A DNA stretch of 64,000 nucleotides from Sphingobacterium prati (GTDB lineage Bacteria; Bacteroidota; Bacteroidia; Sphingobacteriales; Sphingobacteriaceae): positions 124,134 through 188,133 of the forward strand of contig NZ_JABJWY010000016.1 of assembly GCF_013167215.1 (NCBI RefSeq), in the 5' to 3' direction. This document shows, piece after piece, positions 44,230 to 53,058 of this stretch. Each line of letters opens with the position of its first letter. Positions within the stretch are counted from its first letter, which is position 1. The notes beneath the pieces are model-generated. The model had not been told where the DNA came from and did no database searches. It saw nothing but the letters and a program-made list of their open reading frames with translations. A program made the translations under genes and the position numbers.

Positions 44230-47200
44230 GCTAAAGGTTTTAATGCTGCAATATAATGTTTACTTTCTTCATCTTCGGGATCTAAGGAGATCGATTGGGT
44301 GCTACTTTTCTCTTGTGCCCAGGCAAATATCAGCGGTAATATCACCAGTACGGCAAAAGTAGAAAATAGTAAGCCTCCGATAACGGCACGTCCCAATGGG
44401 GATACCTGTTCACCGCCTTCCCCATGGCCTATTGCCATAGGCAACATCCCGACAATCATGGCCAAACTGGTCATAATAATAGGGCGTAAACGGAGTGAGG
44501 CGGCTTCGCGTGCGGCAGCCAATGCGTTTTGATTGTGCTTGCGGATATGTTCGGCATTGGTGATCAGCAGCACCGCATTAGCGATGGATACACCAACAGA
44601 CATAATAATACCCATATAAGACTGCAGGTTGAGCGTTGAACCGGTCAATAAAAGCATCAGCAGGGACCCAAGGACAACAGCTGGAACAGTGGTGAGGACG
44701 ACCATAGAAACTTTAAATGACTGAAAGTTGGCCGAAAGCATCAGAAATATCACGATAATCGCTACAGCTAATCCAGCCTGTAGACTATCCATTGTTTCGC
44801 TCAGCACTTTTCCTAATCCGATTTGCTCTACAGAAAGACCACGGGGTAATTCACCTAACTCTTTAATGCTACGTTGTACATCTTTAGAGGCTGTTTTTAG
44901 ATCGGTATGATCAATATTGGCCGTGACGGAAATGTAAGGCATAGCACCTAAGTTGTCGTTTTCGCCATAAGTAAAGGACGGTGTAATGGTCGCGATGTCA
45001 CTCAGTATTGGTCTTGACGAATTTTTTAACAGCGGAATTTCACCGATCTCTTTCTCGTCTTTCATTTTATCAATGGGTACCTGTACTTGCACATTGTAGG
45101 AGAGTCCGGCTTTTTCATCAATCCAGGTATTTTTCTCTGTATAGCGGGAGGACGATGTTGCCGCAATCAATGAGCGGGTTACTTCTGCAAGGTCAATACC
45201 TAGCTGGGCGGCACGCACCCTGTCGATATTGATGTCATAGGACGGGTATTTGATGGATTGCGTCAGCTGTACATCCCTGAAATAAGGAATAGCTTTCAGT
45301 TCTTCGATTAATTTGCCTGCATATTTTTCATTATTCTTTTTGTTCTTACCCGCGATACGTACCTCGATAGGTGTCGGCGAACCTTGGCTCAATACCTTGT
45401 CTGTGAGTTCGATCGGTTCAAAAGAGACCTGCACATCAGGAAGAGCGGCTTTGAGGCGTTTTCTGTATTCATCGCGGAAACTGTCCATATCGTGGTGATA
45501 ATCTTTGAGAGCGATTTGAAAAACGGCTTCATGGGGACCTGCCATAAACAGGTAGATCGGTGATACGGAGAACTGCCCGGGGTGTTGACCAATATAAACA
45601 GACGATATGCTAATATGTTCTTTACCGACCAGTTGTTCAAGTTCAGCTAATGCCCGTTTGGCCTTTTCTTCCGTACGTTCAATGCGGGTCCCTTCGACGG
45701 CGCGGAGGCGCATCTGAAATTGACTTGAGTTGACCTTTGGAAATACGTCCTGTCCAATCGTATTGAGCAAAACGAGTACCAGGCTTATGGCACCAACCAG
45801 GTAGACGACGGTGATAATTTTCTTCTGTTTGAACAGTCGATCGATCATTTTCATAAACTGATTTCTGAATCGTTCAAACAGGCTGATTTTACCGTCGTTA
45901 TTAAAATCTTCCCGTTCGACAAGAAGTTTCTTTTGATTCAGGGTATCTTGTTCGGATTCGACCGAAAGACCTGTTTCGGCAAATTGAACTTCATCTGCAT
46001 TCAGTCCTTTTGGATTTATTTTATGTGCACCGGTTTTATGATGATCTTTCATGAGCCAATTGGCCATGATCGGTACAAAAGTCTGTGATAACAGGAAGGA
46101 GATGATCATGGAGAATCCGATGGACAGGGCCAGCGGTAAGAATAGGGATCCCGGAATACCTGTCATTGTAAATGCAGGTGCAAATACAGAAAGGATACAC
46201 AATAAAATCAACAGCTTTGGCAGGGCAATTTCCTTACAGGCATCCCAGATTGCCAATGCTTTGGGTTTGCCCATATCGAGGTGCTGGTGTATATTCTCAA
46301 TCGTCACCGTACTCTCGTCAACGAGGATGCCGATTGCCAATGCCAATCCACTCAGTGACATTAGATTGATCGTCTGTCCAAATAGTTTCAGGAACAGTAC
46401 GCCGGAAATAACAGAAATTGGGATGGTTAGGATAACGATTAAAGCTGCTCTACGGTCGCCCAAAAATAATAAGACCATCAGACCGGTGAGTATTGCTCCA
46501 ATAGCGCCTTCGGTGATCAAACTTTTGACGGAGTTGATGACATAGACGGATTGGTCAAATTCATAGGATAATTTGACATCTTCGGGCAAGGTATTCTGTA
46601 TTTTTGGAAGTGCAGCTTTCAAATTTTGGACTACTTCCCAGGTGGAAGCATCACCGGCTTTGGCAATACTGACGTAGACCGATCGTTTGCCATTGACGAG
46701 GGCATAACCTGCCGTGACATCGGCACCATCTTTCACCGTGGCAATATCACCCAGATAGAGATTTTGTACCCCACCTTTAAAGAGTGGGATTTTCTCAAAA
46801 TCCTTCACATCACGAATGGTGTTATTTGTCGGCGTAATATAGTTTTTATCTTTTATACGGACATTTCCGGCAGGTGCGGTCTGATTGTTGAGTTTTAACG
46901 CTTCGACGACCTGATCAGGAGTCATATTGTGACTGCGCATCAGATCGGGATCAACATTGACTTCGATTGTACGCGGACTACCTCCAAAAGGTGGCGGGGA
47001 AAGTAATCCTGGTATAGATGTAAATGAAGCCCGAACGTACACATTGGCCAGATCCTGTAATTCGTTGTTAGACCGTTTATCGCTGCTAAGTACCAATTGA
47101 CCAACGGGAAGTGAAGATGCGTCAAACCGGATAATAAAAGGCGGTTGTGACCCCGGGGGAAAGGAAGCCTGGATCCTATTGGCGAGTGCGCTCAATTCTG

Positions 47201-47516
47201 CAGCTGCCTGTGCCATATTGGTATCCTCGTAATACGAGATCTTCATTAAGGTCAGGCCCTGGATGTTTTTGGTTTCAATTGACTTGACACCATTGGCAAA
47301 AAGCAGGATATTGACGTAGTTTTTGGCAAAATAAGACTCCATCTGATCTGGAGAGTAACCCCCAAAGGGGTGTGCAATATAAATAACAGGAAGGTTCATT
47401 TTGGGTAAAATGTCGACCTTGATCGTGCGTACTGCGCCAATTCCAAATACAATAAGTCCCATGACCAGTACAAGAATGGATATCGGCTTACGTAAGGCAA
47501 AACGTATTAAATTCAT
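44226..47516 (-). CDS. RND efflux transporter permease (AcrB-like), with EF-hand-like insert
   Basis: 1096 residues with 12 transmembrane helices and two large periplasmic loops, the AcrB-type layout (NLIRFALRKPISILVLVMGLIVFGIGA at the start). TM4 has V-D400-E401-S where AcrB has D-D, and TM10 has SIANAV with Ala979 where AcrB has Lys940. The central cytoplasmic segment (about 475-565) is enlarged and holds DFNNDGKISLFE (residues 537-548), a canonical 12-residue EF-hand loop, followed by the usual amphipathic helix FERFRNQFMKMIDRL. It exports hydrophobic or amphiphilic substrates across both membranes with the flanking adaptor and TolC. Confidence 0.92.
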   Translation of the reverse strand: MNLIRFALRKPISILVLVMGLIVFGIGAVRTIKVDILPKMNLPVIYIAHPFGGYSPDQMESYFAKNYVNILLFANGVKSIETKNIQGLTLMKISYYEDTNMAQAAAELSALANRIQASFPPGSQPPFIIRFDASSLPVGQLVLSSDKRSNNELQDLANVYVRASFTSIPGLLSPPPFGGSPRTIEVNVDPDLMRSHNMTPDQVVEALKLNNQTAPAGNVRIKDKNYITPTNNTIRDVKDFEKIPLFKGGVQNLYLGDIATVKDGADVTAGYALVNGKRSVYVSIAKAGDASTWEVVQNLKAALPKIQNTLPEDVKLSYEFDQSVYVINSVKSLITEGAIGAILTGLMVLLFLGDRRAALIVILTIPISVISGVLFLKLFGQTINLMSLSGLALAIGILVDESTVTIENIHQHLDMGKPKALAIWDACKEIALPKLLILLCILSVFAPAFTMTGIPGSLFLPLALSIGFSMIISFLLSQTFVPIMANWLMKDHHKTGAHKINPKGLNADEVQFAETGLSVESEQDTLNQKKLLVEREDFNNDGKISLFERFRNQFMKMIDRLFKQKKIITVVYLVGAISLVLVLLNTIGQDVFPKVNSSQFQMRLRAVEGTRIERTEEKAKRALAELEQLVGKEHISISSVYIGQHPGQFSVSPIYLFMAGPHEAVFQIALKDYHHDMDSFRDEYRKRLKAALPDVQVSFEPIELTDKVLSQGSPTPIEVRIAGKNKKNNEKYAGKLIEELKAIPYFRDVQLTQSIKYPSYDINIDRVRAAQLGIDLAEVTRSLIAATSSSRYTEKNTWIDEKAGLSYNVQVQVPIDKMKDEKEIGEIPLLKNSSRPILSDIATITPSFTYGENDNLGAMPYISVTANIDHTDLKTASKDVQRSIKELGELPRGLSVEQIGLGKVLSETMDSLQAGLAVAIIVIFLMLSANFQSFKVSMVVLTTVPAVVLGSLLMLLLTGSTLNLQSYMGIIMSVGVSIANAVLLITNAEHIRKHNQNALAAAREAASLRLRPIIMTSLAMIVGMLPMAIGHGEGGEQVSPLGRAVIGGLLFSTFAVLVILPLIFAWAQEKSSTQSISLDPEDEESKHYIAALKPLA

Positions 47517-47526
47517 GCTGTGTTAT

Positions 47527-48915
47527 TTATAATTCTTTGTTGAAAATATCGAAATCTCCAGCTGCAGCAGCTTTCAGTAACAGTGACTGCCACAGGTTGA
47601 TATGGACGATTTCGCGATCTGTTTCGGCTCTATTCAGGGTATATAAGGTCTGGGTGACATCCACAAGTGTCGCCAGGCCGTTCTTGTACATGGCCATCTT
47701 CTGATTGTAGGCCTGTAGGGCAGCTGACACCTGTCTTGGTGCTTCGATATCGCTCTGCTGGGCTAACTTGATTTTAACATCAGCGGCATCGAGCTGCGCG
47801 GCAAATTGCGCCGCAGTAGTTTGATATTCCTCCCGCAAGGCATCGTTGGTGTACCGCTGTGCACTGATTTTTTTGTTGACACGCGCGATTGAGGTTAGGT
47901 TCCAGTTGATCCCCAAACCCAAAAGATAGTTTTGTCGGTTGGGACGAATACCTTCCCAATAATTTCTTGTAAAGGCTTGAAGGTCTGTAGTGTAATCGCT
48001 TTTGAAGCCGGATCCCCTTGCCTGGAAAACTCCGAAAGCGGAGAGGGTTGGTAAAAATTCTTTGTTTGAAAGCTTCAGCTGTTGTTCGCCCACTTCAATC
48101 CGGCTTTTGTAATATTGAAGTACCGGATTGTTGTCTACCAAAGTCGGGACGGTGTTCAGCAGCTGAGCCGGTGTTTTTGTTACTAGGGAAGTGTCAATCT
48201 GAAGGTCTGTCGAATTGATTCCCATCAATACCGTTAATTTGTTGTTTTGCTCCTTCACATTCTCTCCGGCCTGATTCAAACTGATCTTCGCGCGGGAGAC
48301 CTCTGCCGAAGCCAAGGTTGAATCGACACCGGGTAAAATTCCGTTCTTGGCTTTAGTGGCCGCGATGTTAAAGAATACCAGCGCGCGGTCAAGGTTTTTC
48401 TGTTGATTTTTTTGGAGGCGTTGGCTCGCCAGAAGATTCAGGTAGGCTGCGGCAATCTTGATCTTGTGTTGAAACTGTTCTTGTTGAAGATCAATTTCCA
48501 GACGTTTGCTGTCCGCTTTGCTCAGTTCAATGCGTTCTTTTTTACGACCAAAGGTATAGATATCCCAATTGATGTTGACGAGATAGAGCGCTCCGAATGC
48601 GGAATTCCAGTTTTGTTCAGGAAGTGCCGCCCCCGAAGACGCAACCCCCAGTCCACCAAATCCATATAACGGACCATTTTGTCCGTTGATGGTGCCATAA
48701 TCTTGTTGGGCTACAACGGTCAAATTGGGCCAGAAGTCACGTTTTACCTGTTCGTTGGTCTGTAGTGAAGATTGGAAATAATACGCTTTCGCCTTGATAA
48801 TTCCATAATTTGCCAGACCTTGGTCCACAGCATCACGAATGGTAAGCTTTTGTGCAAATAAGGTTGAGGTCGCAAGTGATACAGCCAATGACAGCACTAA
48901 ATTCAATTTCAGCAT
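47527..48915 (-). CDS. TolC-family outer-membrane efflux protein (RND operon)
   Basis: 462 residues with a signal peptide ending TLFAQKL. It has the duplicated helical barrel layout of TolC-type proteins (first repeat about 40-240, second about 250-460), with long coiled segments rich in Gln/Ala/Leu. As the first gene of the minus-strand operon (TolC-permease-adaptor), its start lies 171 bp from the divergent LytS-type kinase start at 49087; the direct repeat at 48969-48998 sits in this shared region and may let the LytTR regulator control it. Confidence 0.9.
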   Translation of the reverse strand: MLKLNLVLSLAVSLATSTLFAQKLTIRDAVDQGLANYGIIKAKAYYFQSSLQTNEQVKRDFWPNLTVVAQQDYGTINGQNGPLYGFGGLGVASSGAALPEQNWNSAFGALYLVNINWDIYTFGRKKERIELSKADSKRLEIDLQQEQFQHKIKIAAAYLNLLASQRLQKNQQKNLDRALVFFNIAATKAKNGILPGVDSTLASAEVSRAKISLNQAGENVKEQNNKLTVLMGINSTDLQIDTSLVTKTPAQLLNTVPTLVDNNPVLQYYKSRIEVGEQQLKLSNKEFLPTLSAFGVFQARGSGFKSDYTTDLQAFTRNYWEGIRPNRQNYLLGLGINWNLTSIARVNKKISAQRYTNDALREEYQTTAAQFAAQLDAADVKIKLAQQSDIEAPRQVSAALQAYNQKMAMYKNGLATLVDVTQTLYTLNRAETDREIVHINLWQSLLLKAAAAGDFDIFNKEL

Positions 48916-48968
48916 AGGTTATATATCATTTTATGGACACGAAGATAAGGACCATGTCTGCTGTAAAG

Positions 48969-48998
48969 TCCGTTTAAAATGATCTATAGCGTTTAAAA
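48969..48998. promoter_or_regulatory. direct repeat, candidate LytTR binding site
   Basis: cgtttaaaa occurs at 48971-48979 and 48990-48998 (19 bp start to start). Each copy fits most of the LytTR 9-mer pattern with a central GTT. It lies between the RND operon and the LytS/LytTR genes. Confidence 0.5.
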
Positions 48999-49086
48999 GT
49001 GACCAATTTAATTCGTCATTTATTTTTCGGTGGTTATAAACTTAATACTTTTACTTTGTAACAGATTTTTAACAAAACAAGGGATT

Positions 49087-50097
49087 ATGAGAAAGGTGCT
49101 GGAGAATAAGATCATACAGGAAATTACATTATTGATCTTTTCGTTTATCCTCTTTACGTTGAATGACTGGATCCTTATTTTAAGCTGGAAAGGTTTTTTA
49201 ATGGGGGTGATCTATTTTCTGATCTTATACGTTCATGCACAGGTAAATCGTTTTTTTCTGCTTCCGCTGCTACTGAAAAAGAATAAAGCCGTACTGTATG
49301 GGCTGTCCTCCATCGCAATACTGCTGGTTTTTGCCCTCATTCTAAAAGAAATAACGGAAAATGTAATCTACAAAAATTGTTTTCTGTACAAAAATCTTGC
49401 TCAGAAAACATTTCATTACCAATTGGGGGTATTATTAGGATCGTTAATCTGTATTTTGGGCAGTATCCAATTTATCGAATTCTATCGCTTCCAGCGATTG
49501 AAAACACGTAGAGAATTGCTTTCCAACCAGACGCAGTTGTCTAATTTGAAAAAACAGTTGAATCCTCATTTTTTGTTCAATACATTAAATACCATTTACG
49601 GCATCAGCCTCAAATTTCCCGAACGTACTTCTGAACTGATTATCAAGGTGTCACAATTGCTGCGTTATCAGATGGAAAGTAGCGACAAGGAATTTGTTTC
49701 AATGGATGATGAGATTGATTTTATTTCGAGTTACATTGAATTGGAACGTGAACGGTTGGGCTATCGAACCAAGATTGACTTTGATTATCAACGGGAAGAA
49801 GGGGTAAAGTACCAGATTGCGCCAATGCTACTGATTACGTTTGTTGAAAATGCTTTTAAACATGGTACCTGTAGTATAGAAGATTGTTACGTAGCGATTT
49901 CCATCAAGATTGAAAAAGGGAACTTATATTTGCATGTACGGAATTCCGTTCCTGTCAAAAAACGCAATGTTTTTTCGGCAAAAATAGGTCTGGAAAATAC
50001 AGTAGCGCGATTGAAGTTGTTATATCCCAACCGCTATCAGTTAAATACAAATGCAAGTAAAGAAGAGTTTGAGGTGTCCTTAGTCATAAATCTTTAG
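49087..50097 (+). CDS. LytS/YehU-type sensor histidine kinase (second system)
   Basis: 336 residues from the ATG at 49087; the frame opens further upstream at a GTG (49030), but the first transmembrane helix begins right after this ATG. Four transmembrane helices (about 9-135) are followed by H161 in QLNPHFLFNTLNTIYG, then PMLLITFVENAFKHG and KIGLENTVARL of the ATPase domain. It has a much smaller sensor than the kinase at 35283. It pairs with the LytTR regulator 2 bp downstream and probably controls the divergent RND pump. Confidence 0.92.
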   Translation: MRKVLENKIIQEITLLIFSFILFTLNDWILILSWKGFLMGVIYFLILYVHAQVNRFFLLPLLLKKNKAVLYGLSSIAILLVFALILKEITENVIYKNCFLYKNLAQKTFHYQLGVLLGSLICILGSIQFIEFYRFQRLKTRRELLSNQTQLSNLKKQLNPHFLFNTLNTIYGISLKFPERTSELIIKVSQLLRYQMESSDKEFVSMDDEIDFISSYIELERERLGYRTKIDFDYQREEGVKYQIAPMLLITFVENAFKHGTCSIEDCYVAISIKIEKGNLYLHVRNSVPVKKRNVFSAKIGLENTVARLKLLYPNRYQLNTNASKEEFEVSLVINL

Positions 50098-50099
50098 CC

Positions 50100-50795
50100 A
50101 TGGAGAAAAATAGATGTATTGTGGTTGACGACGAACCAGCTGCACATTATGTATTGGTAAATTATATCGAAAGAAGTGCTGATCTGGAATTGGTAGCCCA
50201 ATGTTACAACGCTTTTGAAGCGTTGGAATATTTACGGAATAATACGGTTGACTTGATTTTCTTGGATATCGATATGCCTGAGATCACAGGAATGGAATTC
50301 CTGAGAATGTTGGACAGTCCACCTAAAACGATATTAACAACAGCTTACTCAGAGTATGCATTGGAGAGCTATGACTACGGCGTTGTTGATTATTTATTAA
50401 AACCGATATCTTTTCCCCGTTTTTTTAAGGCTGTACAACGTTTTCTTTCCTACACGAATAGTCTGGTGCCACAAGAGGAGGAACCAAAAGCAATTAGTAT
50501 CCGCATGGATGGTCGGTTGATTGAAGTGAAGCTTGCTCAAATTGATTTTATTCAAAGTTTTGGTAATTATGTGAAAATTGTGACACCGGCGCAGACATAC
50601 CTTACGGCCAGTACCACCCAACAGATTTTAAAACAAGTACCTGCATCCAAATTTATCCGTATCCATAAATCGTATATTGCCTCTATCAATAAGGTCAGTA
50701 AGTATGAGCATGGTATGGTGCAGATCAATGATACAAACCTACCCGTTGGGATTACTTTTAGAAGGGAACTACAAGAGCGCTTAGGGAATAGGTAA
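50100..50795 (+). CDS. LytTR-family response regulator (second system)
   Basis: 231 residues. The receiver domain has VDDEP, D56 in FLDIDMPE, TTAYSEYA and DYLLKPISFPRFF; the LytTR domain (about 135-231) has LAQIDFIQSFGNYVKI and FIRIHKSYIASINKV. It follows the kinase by 2 bp. A direct repeat resembling LytTR sites is found in front of the divergent RND operon, which is the natural target. It is a close paralogue in layout of the regulator at 36984, so cross-talk between the two systems is possible. Confidence 0.93.
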   Translation: MEKNRCIVVDDEPAAHYVLVNYIERSADLELVAQCYNAFEALEYLRNNTVDLIFLDIDMPEITGMEFLRMLDSPPKTILTTAYSEYALESYDYGVVDYLLKPISFPRFFKAVQRFLSYTNSLVPQEEEPKAISIRMDGRLIEVKLAQIDFIQSFGNYVKIVTPAQTYLTASTTQQILKQVPASKFIRIHKSYIASINKVSKYEHGMVQINDTNLPVGITFRRELQERLGNR

Positions 50796-50797
50796 GA

Positions 50798-51274
50798 TTA
50801 TTCTTCAGCGCTTACATGAGGTTGATGGATCACGGGAAAATTCAGTGAATTCGCGATAAAGCAATATTCATTGGCTTTTTTGTGAAGTGCTATCGCTTTG
50901 GCGATCATTTCTGGTCGCTATACACGGATCGAGGGGCTAAGTACGACCTCTTTAAAAAAGCCCTTGCCACTTTCTTCTTCCACCATTGTTCCTATGGCAT
51001 GATCGATGTACGATTCCACAATAATATTGTTGACCGAACAGAAATGAAGATACCATAGCATATGGCAGGAAGATAACGAAGCAAGTAGTAGTTCTTCAGG
51101 ATTGTGCTTGTTGGGATCCCCGCGAAATGCCGGATCAGAAGAGCCCTGGATAATCACTTTGTCCTTTATGCTGATCTGGTGACTTCGTTCATAGTTTTTA
51201 TAATGATCTGTACCACTTCCTAAATTGCCCGTCCATTCAACGGTCGCTTTATATTGATGTTCTTTCATCGACAA
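50798..51274 (-). pseudogene. OsmC/Ohr-family peroxiredoxin interrupted by an in-frame TAG
   Basis: From ATG 51274 the frame encodes 118 residues of an OsmC-family protein (KATVEWTGNLGSGTDHYKNYERSH start; the first redox Cys in SLSSCHMLW) and meets a TAG at 50918-50920. The same frame then continues uninterrupted for 39 codons to TAA 50798-50800 and encodes the exact missing C-terminus, RPEMIAKAIALHKKANEYCFIANS and onward, including the second conserved Cys. Restored length would be about 158 residues, normal for the family. A single point change (e.g. CAG to TAG) explains it. Without the tail the peroxide-reducing Cys pair is lost. Confidence 0.8.
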
Positions 51275-51434
51275 ATGATGTTTTTATTGCTTAATCCTTG
51301 TGAAGTTATAAAATATCAGAGATATATTTCCAATAAAATCCGATAGTCTAGGGAGTTGCTCCGGGTTTGGCAATCCTCTTGTCCGGGCGGACTTCCTTAG
51401 CTTTCTAAAGGGAATAAAACAATTGTCGGAAACC

Positions 51435-51465
51435 TTGGTTCAGATTTATGGATAAACTATATTTG
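51435..51465 (+). promoter_or_regulatory. Bacteroidota-type promoter of the Crp/Fnr gene
   Basis: TTG (51435-51437) is followed 20 nt later by TATATTTG (51458-51465), matching the -33/-7 consensus with the expected spacing. The implied transcription start near 51472 lies after the first ATG (51448), so the real start should be the ATG at 51490. Confidence 0.6.
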
Positions 51466-51489
51466 TCGTATACCAATCAGTATTATCGT

Positions 51490-52059
51490 ATGGATCAAAA
51501 GCTATTAGCGGAGAGTCTCCTGAATCAGATTCATCTCAATGCGGAGGAGAGGGAGCTTTTCTTCTCTTTTGTTAAAGAGAAGAAGGTTAAAAAAAAACAA
51601 TTTCTATTGTTGGAGGGGGATATCAGTCGTTATGCGCTATTTGTCGTTTCGGGCTGTCTGCGCAGTTATTGTGTAGATGAAAATGGTTATCAGTATATTC
51701 AGCAATTTGCTCCCGAAGGCTGGTGGATAGGGGATATGTATAGCCTCGTAACAGGCCAACCTGGACATCTTGCCGTGGATGCTGTATTTGATTCTGAGAT
51801 CGCAATGATCGCAAAGGCAGATCTGAATAAGCTGTACAAGGAAATCCCACAATTGAATATTTACTTCAGGGTACTTGCAGAGAACGCCTTGGTATATTAC
51901 CAAAGCCGTGCGATGGAAAACCTTCGTTTGACTGCTAAGGAACGTTATGAACGATTTTGCACACGGTACCCCACCCTGATCGCCTGCCTACCGCAAAAGC
52001 AAGTGGCAGCTTATATCGGCGTGACTCCCGAATTCTTAAGTAAGATGCTGAATCAATAA
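51490..52059 (+). CDS. Crp/Fnr-family transcriptional regulator (second)
   Basis: 189 residues from ATG 51490 (MDQKLLAESLL). An upstream ATG at 51448 is excluded because the best promoter overlaps it. A cyclic-nucleotide-binding-like domain (about 25-130; KKKQFLLLEGDISRYALFVVSGCLRSYCVDENG, then QFAPEGWWIGDMYS) precedes a C-terminal helix-turn-helix (LPQKQVAAYIGVTPEFLSKML). It is divergent from the osmC pseudogene, which it may once have regulated, and it reads convergently with the LysR gene (5-bp gap). Confidence 0.88.
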   Translation: MDQKLLAESLLNQIHLNAEERELFFSFVKEKKVKKKQFLLLEGDISRYALFVVSGCLRSYCVDENGYQYIQQFAPEGWWIGDMYSLVTGQPGHLAVDAVFDSEIAMIAKADLNKLYKEIPQLNIYFRVLAENALVYYQSRAMENLRLTAKERYERFCTRYPTLIACLPQKQVAAYIGVTPEFLSKMLNQ

Positions 52060-52064
52060 GGAAG

Positions 52065-52961
52065 CTACCATTTTTCCTGTAACAATGTTTCCAATTGACT
52101 GATTTCCTCTTGGTACATTGTTTTCTTACGTGTTCCAAAATAAAGTGTGTTCTCAACAGGAGATTGACCTTCCCATACAAGTTTGATTTTGCCCGAAGCA
52201 ATAGCCTCTGCACATAAAAAATCGGGAACAATGGAAAAGCCTTTATTGTTGCTAAGACACCGTATAATGGAACTGATATTGGGCACAATGTAATTGGGGC
52301 TGAAATCTGGATGTTCGCCAAAATGCGTTGACCAGAAATTTCTGAGGTGATCCATATCTGCTGCGGTACTGTACCATAATTGTTTTTTTAAGAGCTGAGA
52401 AGCTTCCTTAATCTTACTGTCCTGCAATAAGACTTCTACGTCAGCAGTATCTGTCTGGCAACCGGCAATCAATACGATGCGTTCTTTCGAAAAGGCCTCA
52501 TAAATCAAATTCTGTTGATTGCCCTTTTGCGGTGTTATAATCAAGTCGAGCAGACCATTGTCCAGATCTTGTTGCATCTGCGGGTATTCACCAAATTTAA
52601 TGATCAGGTTAAATGGAAGTTGCGCAATATGCTCCTCTAAGGTATATTGGAAGGTTTCAAAGCACATCCCGATGCTTATGGTAATACGTTCATCGAGCGC
52701 CCGTTTGTGAAAGTGCTGTTCGCCTGTCTCAAGCTTCTTAAGCGGATCAATTATATAGTTGTATAAAATTTTACCTTTCTCGGTCGGCACCATTCTACGT
52801 GCTGAACGATCGAATAGTCTGTGTCCAGTAAAAGCTTCCAAAGAGTTGAGGTGCAAGCTTACACCAGGTTGCGAAATAAACAATTCTTGTGCTGCTGCAG
52901 ACAGTGTACCGGTCTCATAGATCGCTTTAAAAGTGCGAAGCCATTCTAAGTTCCATTTCAT
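52065..52961 (-). CDS. LysR-family transcriptional regulator
   Basis: 298 residues from the ATG at 52961 (MKWNLEWLRTFKAIYETGTLSAAAQELFISQPGVSLHLNSLEAFTG is the classical winged helix-turn-helix). An in-frame TTG at 52991 is excluded because a promoter element lies downstream of it at 52981-52988. The C-terminal effector-binding domain has two alpha/beta subdomains (IGMCFETF..., LIAGCQTD). It is divergent from an mdaB-ygiN-like pair, so it probably activates these genes in response to quinones or electrophiles. Confidence 0.9.
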   Translation of the reverse strand: MKWNLEWLRTFKAIYETGTLSAAAQELFISQPGVSLHLNSLEAFTGHRLFDRSARRMVPTEKGKILYNYIIDPLKKLETGEQHFHKRALDERITISIGMCFETFQYTLEEHIAQLPFNLIIKFGEYPQMQQDLDNGLLDLIITPQKGNQQNLIYEAFSKERIVLIAGCQTDTADVEVLLQDSKIKEASQLLKKQLWYSTAADMDHLRNFWSTHFGEHPDFSPNYIVPNISSIIRCLSNNKGFSIVPDFLCAEAIASGKIKLVWEGQSPVENTLYFGTRKKTMYQEEISQLETLLQEKW

Positions 52962-52980
52962 ATCTATTATTTTAATGATA

Positions 52981-52988
52981 CAAATATA
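52981..52988 (-). promoter_or_regulatory. candidate -7 element of the LysR gene
   Basis: The minus strand reads TATATTTG, a full TAnnTTTG match. Transcription would start about 7 nt further on, roughly 13 nt before the ATG at 52961. This decides against the longer TTG-start form. No clear -33 was found. Confidence 0.5.
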
Positions 52989-53000
52989 CAATTTAAATTA

Positions 53001-53039
53001 TTTGTATTATCTATAATAATGATAGAAATTTGTATTATC
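53001..53039. promoter_or_regulatory. direct repeat in the LysR/MdaB divergent region, candidate operator
   Basis: tttgtattatc occurs twice (53001-53011 and 53029-53039), 28 bp apart. The AT-rich repeats face the LysR gene on one side and the MdaB-like gene on the other, the usual location of LysR binding sites. Confidence 0.45.
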
Positions 53040-53058
53040 AATAAGAAAAATTATAGAA

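Noticed and set aside
46051..46545. 164-residue plus-strand open frame inside the RND permease gene
   Set aside because: The permease frame is clearly real and conserved here; the antisense product has no recognisable motif.
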